A stretch of 5,492 bases of DNA from contig CAKUYM010000300.1 of assembly GCA_934716785.1 (NCBI GenBank), forward strand, positions 1-5,492. The letters run 5' to 3'. The notes below the pieces were generated by a model, which worked only from the letters and a program-made list of their open reading frames with translations, was not told the DNA's origin and did not search any database. A program made the position numbers and the translations under genes. The DNA comes from an uncultured Bacteroides sp. (GTDB lineage: Bacteria; Bacteroidota; Bacteroidia; Bacteroidales; Bacteroidaceae). Shown piece by piece: positions 1-4,653 of this stretch. Every line of letters starts with the position of its first letter. The stretch's first letter is position 1.

Positions 1-1
1 C

Positions 2-766
2 CATTTGGCTCCATTCAGTATCATGGACAGCATTGCCGGTCTTCAGAAAGCGATGAAAGAGACCCGACAGGTATACGGAGAGCTGAAGATGTCCGAAATG
101 CAGTCGCCCGCCACCATGCAAAAGATGCAGCAGGCAATGATGATTGCCAACGACACCACACTGACCTCGCTCCTATCGCCCGAAGACTTTGCAACTGCCA
201 ACAAGTTCTGTAAAGAGAACCTGATGATAGATTTAACCGCTGCACCAAAGCTGAAGCCGGCATTCCTATTGAACAATGTGGTAGTAGCGGCATACGTGAA
301 ACATATCGGCAAATTCAACCCGCAAGAGCAGCTCGATACATTCTTCCAGTCGCAAGCCACCTTGAACGGAAAGAAAACGGACGGACTGGAGACTGCCGAG
401 TTTCAATTCGACCTGCTGTTCAACGGTTATTCCCTGCAACGCCAAGCGCAACTGCTAATGTGTACGATCAACAATATCGACGCCGAAGTAGAAAACCTGA
501 AGAGGCTCACCAATGCTTACATGAAGCAGGACTTGGCCGAGATGCTTCGAATCAGTGAAGAGCGCAAAGGCAATCTATGCGACCCGACTCCCGATGAAGA
601 GGAAGCCATGATTTATAAGCGCAACAAGGCATGGGCGGAGAAGCTGCCGGCTATCATGAAGACGGCTCCCACCTTTGTTGCCGTCGGCGCTTTGCATCTT
701 CCCGGTGATAAAGGATTGCTGAACTTACTGAAAAAACAAGGATACACGGTAGAACCGGTAAAATAA
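2..766 (+). CDS. TraB/GumN-family protein, 3' part (5' end outside window)
   Basis: The reading frame is open from the left edge, so the N-terminus is missing and 254 residues are visible. The first visible residues, HLAPFSI, match the region just after the conserved N-terminal GT-H-H motif of TraB/GumN (TIKI-like) proteins; a secretion signal would be expected upstream but cannot be seen. The C-terminus carries the family's second signature, VAVGALHLPGDKG, with H232 in visible numbering, followed by LLNLLKKQGYTV, the usual family ending. The segment before it (RNKAWAEKL) fits the conserved Arg-Asn helix. TIKI relatives are metal-dependent proteases, and the paired histidine motifs would bind metal. 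Activity of the bacterial members is poorly known, so this is a family call only. The TTG at 5-7 is an internal Leu codon, not a start. The HAD gene follows 36 bases downstream on the same strand. The family assignment is fairly secure; the function is not. Confidence 0.85.
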   Translation, partial: HLAPFSIMDSIAGLQKAMKETRQVYGELKMSEMQSPATMQKMQQAMMIANDTTLTSLLSPEDFATANKFCKENLMIDLTAAPKLKPAFLLNNVVVAAYVKHIGKFNPQEQLDTFFQSQATLNGKKTDGLETAEFQFDLLFNGYSLQRQAQLLMCTINNIDAEVENLKRLTNAYMKQDLAEMLRISEERKGNLCDPTPDEEEAMIYKRNKAWAEKLPAIMKTAPTFVAVGALHLPGDKGLLNLLKKQGYTVEPVK

Positions 767-779
767 GGAAGTATTTTAT

Positions 780-787
780 TACTTTTG
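780..787 (+). promoter_or_regulatory. Possible -7 element ahead of the HAD gene
   Basis: TACTTTTG matches the Bacteroidota -7 consensus TAnnTTTG and lies 16 bases before the ATG at 803. No TTTG (-33) is found 19-21 bases upstream, so only half of the promoter is visible. If used, the leader would be only about 10 bases. Co-transcription with the upstream TraB-like gene is an equally good reading. Confidence 0.3.
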
Positions 788-802
788 CAAAAAAGTTTTC
801 CA

Positions 803-1471
803 ATGAGCTACAACACTTATTTATTCGATTTCGACTATACGTTGGCTGATTCGTCACGTGGCATCGTCAAATGTTTCAGAAATGTACTGACTCGTCACCG
901 GTACTTGAATGTCACCGATGAAGCTATCAAGCGCACTATAGGCAAAACATTGGAAGATTCGTTCAGTATTCTCACAGGAGTCACTGACCTTGCACAGCTA
1001 AAGGCTTTCCGTCAGGAATACGGACAGGAAGCTGATGTGTACATGAATATGAACACCCGCCTTTTCCCCGACACTCTTTCCACTCTGAAAGCATTAAAGG
1101 CACAAGGTGCCCGCGTGGGAATCATTTCTACCAAGTACCGTTTTCGCATACTTAGCTTTCTGAAGGAGTATCAACCGGAGAAATTTCTCGATATCGTGGT
1201 GGGCGAAGAGGATGTAAAAACAGCGAAACCGTCGCCCGAAGGAGTGCTCTTTGCATTGAAACATTTGGGAAGCACCCCACAAGAGACATTATATATCGGT
1301 GACAGCACAGTAGATGCGGAAACGGCACGTAATGCAGGAGTCGATTTTGCCGGAGTACTCAACGGAATGACTACTGCTGACGAGCTTAGCACCTATCCGC
1401 ATCGGATGATTATAGAAAATCTCAGAGAATTAATCACATCTAATACATCAGGGGAAAAGTATAAGCAATAA
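803..1471 (+). CDS. HAD-family hydrolase, phosphoglycolate phosphatase-like
   Basis: The protein is 222 residues, normal for subfamily I HAD phosphatases with a helical cap after motif I. All four HAD motifs are visible. Motif I is DFDYTLADS with nucleophile D9 and acid/base D11; motif II is GIISTK with S109; motif III is K142 in AKPSPEG; motif IV is GDSTVD with D167 and D171 for Mg2+ binding. The cap region (about residues 17-85) contains IGKTLEDSF, as in Gph/PpaX-type enzymes. The expected chemistry is Mg2+-dependent hydrolysis of a small phosphate ester in the cytoplasm. The substrate (2-phosphoglycolate, pyrophosphate or a sugar phosphate) cannot be read from sequence. I chose ATG 803 because MSYNTYLFDFDYTL places motif I at the usual distance from the N-terminus; the in-frame TTG at 785 falls inside the possible -7 element. 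No terminator hairpin follows the stop codon. Confidence 0.9.
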   Translation: MSYNTYLFDFDYTLADSSRGIVKCFRNVLTRHRYLNVTDEAIKRTIGKTLEDSFSILTGVTDLAQLKAFRQEYGQEADVYMNMNTRLFPDTLSTLKALKAQGARVGIISTKYRFRILSFLKEYQPEKFLDIVVGEEDVKTAKPSPEGVLFALKHLGSTPQETLYIGDSTVDAETARNAGVDFAGVLNGMTTADELSTYPHRMIIENLRELITSNTSGEKYKQ

Positions 1472-1603
1472 TTACTACAACAAAATACTTCTTTCACATT
1501 TATTATGTCAGTAGAAGATTATGCAATTGTCTGTAAGCACATACAGCCATACAGCAATAGAACATTATATTTCAACACATTACAAAATATCACATCCCAA
1601 AGT

Positions 1604-1634
1604 TACTGACACTACTGACAACTGACACTTAATG
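1604..1634 (+). repeat. Left arm of a 31-bp inverted repeat
   Basis: This segment is the reverse complement of 1901-1931. Of 31 aligned positions, 29 are Watson-Crick matches, one is G-T (1613/1922) and one is a mismatch (1612/1923). The arm contains three ACTGACA heptamers (1605-1611, 1614-1620, 1621-1627) and ends in CACTTAATG. The spacer is 266 bp (1635-1900) and holds no gene. Confidence 0.9.
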
Positions 1635-1900
1635 GTCTCTTTGTAGGCAGGTTTAGTTGTATTTTAAGAATATATGTTGCATTATATTACTTTTTTCATT
1701 TTTTGCTCTATACTACCTCTCATTTTCCTGCAAATATCACATAATCAATTTATGTCAACATTACCAAAGGTAAAAGGCTACTGACAAAAGTTTATAGATG
1801 AAATAACATAGAGTTTTCAACCGCATTCAAATATCAAGTTATCATACTGATTACCAATACATAACAATCAATTTCACTCACAAATTCACTGACAAGGAGG

Positions 1901-1931
1901 CATTAAGTGTCAGTTGTCAGTGATGTCAGTA
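1901..1931 (-). repeat. Right arm of a 31-bp inverted repeat
   Basis: This arm mirrors 1604-1634: it starts CATTAAGTG and carries three TGTCAGT heptamers (1908-1914, 1915-1921, 1924-1930). The whole unit (1604-1931, 328 bp) has the shape of either an invertible segment or a MITE-like element. AAAG occurs one base outside each arm (1599-1602 and 1933-1936) and could be a short target duplication, but four bases in AT-rich DNA is weak support. Confidence 0.9.
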
Positions 1932-2002
1932 GAAAGCAGAAACGTTAATGGTGCAAAATATAAACAAATACGGATTAAAATCCGAATAAGCATATGAGTA
2001 AG

Positions 2003-2134
2003 GCAGAACAAGTACTAAAAAGAACAGAAACAGGTAGGACATCTGAGTGAGTCAAGTACTACATTTCAGTGAGTCAAATACTACATTTCAGTGAATCGAG
2101 TACTGAATATCAGAGTATGATGTACATGAGATCA
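2003..2134 (+). repeat. Tandem array, 22-bp period, about six units
   Basis: The best units are 2047-2068 and 2069-2090, which differ at one position and share TACTACATTTCA. The third, 2091-2112, differs from the first at five positions. Degenerate units continue in phase on both sides: 2113-2134 and 2025-2046 each match an adjacent unit at 13 of 22 positions, and 2003-2024 keeps the 9-base core CAAGTACTA exactly 44 bases before its copy in unit one. Units sit head to tail with no spacers. Twenty-two bp is close to two helical turns, so equivalent bases would lie on one face of the DNA, as in iterons or cooperative regulator sites. The three central units are certain; the outer three are inferred from phase. 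Confidence 0.8.
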
Positions 2135-2147
2135 ACCCCACACTCCT

Positions 2148-2240
2148 ATGAAAAAGGGTTTAAATAATGTGCATAGCTATCCGTACCCTTTTCTGAATAC
2201 GGATGGATATGCCGTGGCATTAAATGGTTACCATTTATGA
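2148..2240 (+). CDS. Candidate 30-residue small ORF, doubtful
   Basis: ATG 2148 to TGA 2238-2240 encodes a 30-residue peptide beginning MKKGLNNVHS and ending ALNGYHL. It has no recognisable domain, membrane segment or signal peptide, and no clear promoter. It coincides with the hairpin cluster, so the open frame may be accidental or the structure may be leader-peptide-like. The frame upstream is closed by a stop at 2127-2129, so it is not the tail of a longer gene. I do not recognise it. Confidence 0.15.
   Translation: MKKGLNNVHSYPYPFLNTDGYAVALNGYHL
2152..2212 (+). other. Hairpin with possible loop-upstream (pseudoknot-like) pairing
   Basis: Positions 2171-2185 pair with 2198-2212: GCATA/TATGC at the base, one G-A mismatch (2176/2207), then C-G, T-G and ATCCGTA/TACGGAT, giving 14 pairs around a 12-base loop (2186-2197). 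Seven loop bases (CCCTTTT, 2186-2192) are complementary to AAAAGGG at 2152-2158, thirteen bases ahead of the stem. If transcribed this could fold as a pseudoknot. There is no U-run after it, so it is not a classical terminator, and no promoter of the Bacteroidota form was found just upstream. This could be a structured RNA or a protein-binding cruciform-prone site. Confidence 0.55.
2221..2237. repeat. 17-bp perfect palindrome
   Basis: TAAATGGT (2221-2228) and ACCATTTA (2230-2237) are perfect reverse complements around a single base. It follows the 2171-2212 hairpin by eight bases and overlaps none of its pairs. With only one central base it is poor as an RNA hairpin and better as a symmetric protein-binding site. 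A weaker inverted repeat, CACAAT/ATTGTG (2280-2285 and 2293-2298), lies further on. Confidence 0.6.
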
Positions 2241-2383
2241 ATTAGTTGCCTTGAACCTCCGAAATAATATAATTACCCGCACAATTATTACTATTGTGAC
2301 TATCGAAGTTATATAAAAAATATAGCAAGAAGAGAATAAAGAAAGGAAAAACAGCTCTATTTAAACAAAAAAGAGAACAAAGA

Positions 2384-2415
2384 TTTGCTTGGATTGAATA
2401 AATATAGTAATTTTG
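2384..2415 (+). promoter_or_regulatory. rplU-rpmA promoter (Bacteroidota -33/-7 type)
   Basis: TTTG at 2384-2387 and TAATTTTG at 2408-2415 match both consensus boxes of the Bacteroidota primary sigma factor with a 20-base spacer. Transcription should start near 2420, giving a leader of about 85 bases. The purine-rich stretch just upstream is consistent with a strong promoter, as expected for ribosomal protein genes. Confidence 0.85.
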
Positions 2416-2419
2416 TGCC

Positions 2420-2505
2420 CGATTATTCCGCAACGGGTTCGACAAAGAGTTCTTTAAGTGATTAGAGACCACCCGCCGGAGCTAACTTATACATTTATAT
2501 ATAAG
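2420..2505 (+). promoter_or_regulatory. rplU 5' leader, possible regulatory RNA
   Basis: Between the predicted start site and the rplU ATG lie about 85 untranslated bases. CGGGT (2434-2438) can pair with ACCCG (2471-2475), enclosing a small hairpin AAAG-AGTT-CTTT (2444-2455). The last 25 bases before the ATG are almost all A/T and unpaired, as is usual for Bacteroidota ribosome loading without a Shine-Dalgarno. Ribosomal protein operons are often autoregulated through such leaders, but control by bL21 here is inference. The leader could also simply be long. Confidence 0.4.
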
Positions 2506-2823
2506 ATGTACGCAATTGTAGAAATTAACGGTCAGCAATTTAAAGCAGAAGCTGGTCAGAAGTTGTTCGTTCACCACATTGAAGGTGCAGAAAACGGGGC
2601 AACTGTAGAATTTGAGAAAGTTCTTTTGGTAGACAAAGACGGAAACGTAACTGTAGGTGCTCCTGTTGTAGAAGGCGCTAAAGTTGTTTGCCAGGTTGTT
2701 TCAAACTTGGTTAAAGGCGACAAAGTTCTTGTTTTCCACAAGAAAAGAAGAAAAGGTTACAGAAAACTGAACGGTCACCGTCAACAGTTCACAGAGTTAA
2801 CAATCACAGAAGTAGTAGCTTAA
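2506..2823 (+). CDS. rplU: 50S ribosomal protein L21 (bL21)
   Basis: The 105-residue protein begins [18 protein letters not shown], matching the family start (E. coli MYAVFQSGGKQ), and is close to the usual length of about 103. The basic C-terminal signature is intact: [21 protein letters not shown], with the GHRQ-FT block that contacts 23S rRNA. The protein binds domain II of 23S rRNA in the large subunit. The ATG at 2506 is chosen over an in-frame ATT at 2458, which would add 16 residues not seen in the family. The ATG is preceded by an A/T-rich tract and no Shine-Dalgarno. It is the first gene of a two-gene operon with rpmA, an arrangement conserved across bacteria. Codon use is biased (many AAA, GTT and GTA), fitting high expression. 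Confidence 0.97.
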   Translation: MYAIVEINGQQFKAEAGQKLFVHHIEGAENGATVEFEKVLLVDKDGNVTVGAPVVEGAKVVCQVVSNLVKGDKVLVFHKKRRKGYRKLNGHRQQFTELTITEVVA

Positions 2824-2845
2824 TCAATTTAAAAAGTAAGAAGAA

Positions 2846-3109
2846 ATGGCACATAAAAAAGGTGTAGGTAGTTCTAAGAACGGCCGCGAATCACAAAGTA
2901 AGAGATTAGGCGTTAAGATATTTGGTGGCGAAGCTTGCAAAGCAGGCAACATCATCGTTCGTCAAAGAGGTACTGAATTCCACCCGGGTAATAACATCGG
3001 AATGGGTAAAGACCACACTCTTTTCGCTTTAGTAGATGGTATAGTTAGCTACAAAGTTGGTAAAGAAGACAGAAGATACGTTTCTGAAGTTCCTGCAACT
3101 GAAGCATAA
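2846..3109 (+). CDS. rpmA: 50S ribosomal protein L27 (bL27)
   Basis: The 87-residue protein starts [23 protein letters not shown], the classic bL27 N-terminus whose flexible tail reaches the peptidyl transferase centre near the P-site tRNA. There is no extra cleavable N-terminal extension of the Firmicutes type. The core [13 protein letters not shown] and [14 protein letters not shown] is intact. It lies 22 bases after rplU with no promoter between, so it is translated from the same transcript. A purine-rich AAGAAGAA just before the ATG may help initiation. Identity is unambiguous. Confidence 0.97.
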   Translation: MAHKKGVGSSKNGRESQSKRLGVKIFGGEACKAGNIIVRQRGTEFHPGNNIGMGKDHTLFALVDGIVSYKVGKEDRRYVSEVPATEA

Positions 3110-3133
3110 TTGCATAACCCAAAATATCAAGAG

Positions 3134-3175
3134 AAGGAGATGTAATCTGAAAGGATTGCGTCTCCTTTCTTTTTT
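3134..3175 (+). terminator. Intrinsic terminator of rplU-rpmA
   Basis: A 14-pair stem (3134-3147 with 3154-3167, including two G-U pairs) closes a 6-base loop (TGAAAG) and is followed directly by a T-rich run to 3175. It begins 25 bases after the rpmA stop. This should separate the ribosomal operon from serS. Confidence 0.92.
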
Positions 3176-3192
3176 ATCCAATTCATCATAAC

Positions 3193-3217
3193 ATACATAT
3201 ATATGATATATATGTGT
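3193..3217. repeat. AT palindrome upstream of the serS promoter
   Basis: Positions 3195-3204 and 3206-3215 are perfect 10-bp reverse complements (ACATATATAT / ATATATATGT) around one G, extended by a T-G and an A-T pair. The right end lies 17 bases before the -33 box of serS. It may be an operator or UP-like element, or simply alternating AT that is self-complementary by composition. Confidence 0.55.
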
Positions 3218-3234
3218 TATATATACCATATATA

Positions 3235-3267
3235 TTTGCTTGAATGTTCGTTTTTTCTTTATCTTTG
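3235..3267 (+). promoter_or_regulatory. serS promoter (Bacteroidota -33/-7 type)
   Basis: TTTG at 3235-3238 and TATCTTTG at 3260-3267, spaced by 21 bases, match the Bacteroidota consensus. The start site is expected near 3273, giving a leader of about 30 bases before the serS ATG. With the terminator at 3134-3175 upstream, serS appears to be transcribed independently of rplU-rpmA. Confidence 0.85.
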
Positions 3268-3302
3268 CATCCATTAAACGAAAGTTCATAAAAAGTATAG
3301 AT

Positions 3303-4577
3303 ATGCTTACCATTAAACAAATTACAGAGAACACAGAAGCGGTAATCCGCGGACTGGAAAAGAAGCATTTCAAAAATGCAAAAGAAATGATAGAGCAGGT
3401 TATTGCTCTGAACGACAAGAGACGTAGCACCCAAAATCAATTAGATAAAAACCTGGCAGAAGTCAACACGCTTTCGCGCACTATCGGTCAGTTGATGAAA
3501 GAAGGCAAGAAAGAAGAGGCTGAATCTGCACGCGCACGTGTTGCCGAACTAAAAGAGGGCAACAAGGAACTGGATGCTGCCATGACACAGGCTGCCACGG
3601 ATATGCAAAACTTGCTTTATACCATCCCCAACGTTCCTTATGAAGAAGTGCCCGAAGGAGTAGGTGCAGAAGACAATGTGGTAGAGAAAATGGGTGGTAT
3701 GGAGACCGAGCTGCCCAAAGATGCGCTCCCCCACTGGGAATTGGCTAAGAAATATGACTTGATAGACTTCGACTTAGGAGTTAAAATCACAGGCGCAGGC
3801 TTCCCAGTATATAAAGGTAAAGGCGCACAACTTCAACGTGCCCTTATCAACTTCTTCCTCGATGAAGCACGCAAATCCGGATATACCGAAGTAATGCCTC
3901 CTACAGTAGTCAATGCCGCTTCCGGCTATGGCACAGGACAGCTTCCCGACAAAGAGGGACAGATGTACCATTGCGAAGTAGACGACCTGTATCTGATCCC
4001 GACAGCAGAAGTGCCGGTTACTAATATTTACCGCGACGTCATTCTGGAAGAAAAACAATTGCCGATTATGAACTGTGCATATACACAATGCTTCCGTCGC
4101 GAAGCCGGTTCTTACGGCAAGGATGTGCGCGGATTGAACCGCTTGCACGAGTTCTCCAAAGTAGAGCTGGTGCGTATCGACAAACCCGAACACTCCAAAC
4201 AATCTCATCAGGAAATGCTGAACCATGTGGAAGGACTGTTGCAAAAATTGGAATTACCGTATCGTATCCTTCGCCTTTGCGGTGGTGACATGAGCTTTAC
4301 CGCTGCGCTGTGCTTTGACTTCGAAGTATACTCCGAAGCACAGAAGCGTTGGTTGGAAGTAAGTTCCGTTTCCAATTTCGACACCTATCAGGCCAACCGT
4401 CTGAAATGCCGTTATCGCAACGCAGACAAGAAAACCGAACTTTGCCACACGCTGAACGGTTCGGCTTTGGCATTGCCACGTATCGTTGCCGCTTTGCTCG
4501 AAAACAACCAGACTCCGGAAGGAATCAAGATTCCGAAAGCGCTGGTTCCGTATTGCGGCTTCGACATCATAGACTAA
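3303..4577 (+). CDS. serS: Serine--tRNA ligase (seryl-tRNA synthetase)
   Basis: The 424-residue protein has the normal length and architecture of bacterial SerRS, a class II synthetase that charges tRNA-Ser (and tRNA-Sec where present) with serine using ATP in the cytoplasm. Residues about 27-100 form the charged helical hairpin (coiled coil) that grips the long variable arm of tRNA-Ser. The catalytic domain follows: motif 1 around GYTEVMPP (193-200), the serine-binding TAEVP (234-238), motif 2 FRREAGSYGKDVRGLNRLHEF (264-284), the SSVSNFDTYQANRL block (354-367), and motif 3 NGSALALPRIVAALLENNQ (385-403) with the ATP-binding R393. All key residues appear intact. ATG 3303 gives the family start MLTIKQITEN; an upstream in-frame TTG at 3240 precedes the predicted transcription start. 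It has its own promoter and is followed by a hairpin. Confidence 0.97.
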   Translation: MLTIKQITENTEAVIRGLEKKHFKNAKEMIEQVIALNDKRRSTQNQLDKNLAEVNTLSRTIGQLMKEGKKEEAESARARVAELKEGNKELDAAMTQAATDMQNLLYTIPNVPYEEVPEGVGAEDNVVEKMGGMETELPKDALPHWELAKKYDLIDFDLGVKITGAGFPVYKGKGAQLQRALINFFLDEARKSGYTEVMPPTVVNAASGYGTGQLPDKEGQMYHCEVDDLYLIPTAEVPVTNIYRDVILEEKQLPIMNCAYTQCFRREAGSYGKDVRGLNRLHEFSKVELVRIDKPEHSKQSHQEMLNHVEGLLQKLELPYRILRLCGGDMSFTAALCFDFEVYSEAQKRWLEVSSVSNFDTYQANRLKCRYRNADKKTELCHTLNGSALALPRIVAALLENNQTPEGIKIPKALVPYCGFDIID

Positions 4578-4583
4578 AAAGCC

Positions 4584-4619
4584 CACCACAGATTGCACGT
4601 ACTTGTGCAATCTGTGGTG
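4584..4619. terminator. Perfect 15-bp hairpin after serS, terminator-like
   Basis: CACCACAGATTGCAC (4584-4598) and its exact complement (4605-4619) flank a 6-base loop, starting seven bases after the serS stop. On the plus strand no T-run follows (AAATCATAATTT), so termination may be partial. On the minus strand the stem would be followed by GGGCTTTTT, which is terminator-like, but no minus-strand gene is present to need it. It could end serS, protect the 3' end of its mRNA, or allow read-through into the transporter gene. Confidence 0.65.
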
Positions 4620-4653
4620 AAATCATAATTTATTAATCTAATACATTTACCCC

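Larger units (their letters stand above)
1472..2383. other. Gene-free, AT-rich, repeat-rich intergenic region
   Basis: About 0.9 kb between the HAD gene and the rplU promoter holds no convincing coding sequence on either strand; the open frames are short and low in complexity. This is long for a Bacteroides intergenic gap between co-directional genes. It contains, in order, a 31-bp inverted repeat enclosing 266 bp, a 14-bp palindrome (CGGATT-AA-AATCCG, 1971-1984), a 22-bp tandem array, a run of hairpins, and then purine-rich DNA (2305-2380) leading into the promoter. No tRNA or rRNA, CRISPR array or transposase remnant is apparent. Confidence 0.8.

Noticed and set aside
1505..1609. 34-codon plus-strand ORF starting MSVEDYAIV, just after the HAD gene
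   Set aside because: It has no recognisable domain or clear promoter, and its stop codon lies within the first heptamer of the inverted repeat; the length is compatible with chance.
1765..1772. Minus-strand -7 promoter box (TACCTTTG) inside the inverted-repeat segment
   Set aside because: No matching -33 TTTG exists at 19-21 bases (a CAAA occurs only 11 bases away), and no minus-strand gene lies downstream; it was kept only as a remark in the inverton finding.
2003..2134. CRISPR array
   Set aside because: The units are contiguous 22-mers without unique spacers, and no cas gene is nearby.
2434..2443. GGGTTCGAC in the rplU leader resembles a tRNA T-loop
   Set aside because: The flanking bases do not form a T-stem and no acceptor, D or anticodon arm can be built, so it is not a tRNA or obvious tRNA mimic.
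2242..2472. Minus-strand 76-residue open frame, rich in Phe, Leu and Asn
   Set aside because: It overlaps the rplU promoter and leader, has low-complexity composition from AT-rich DNA, and shows no domain or promoter; it is almost certainly random.
3240..3302. N-terminal extension of SerS from TTG 3240
   Set aside because: It would start upstream of the predicted transcription start and add 21 residues that are not part of the family; ATG 3303 gives the canonical N-terminus.
4088..4288. Open frames in other phases and on the minus strand within serS and the TraB-like gene
   Set aside because: They lie wholly inside well-supported genes and encode no recognisable protein; they are frame shadows.
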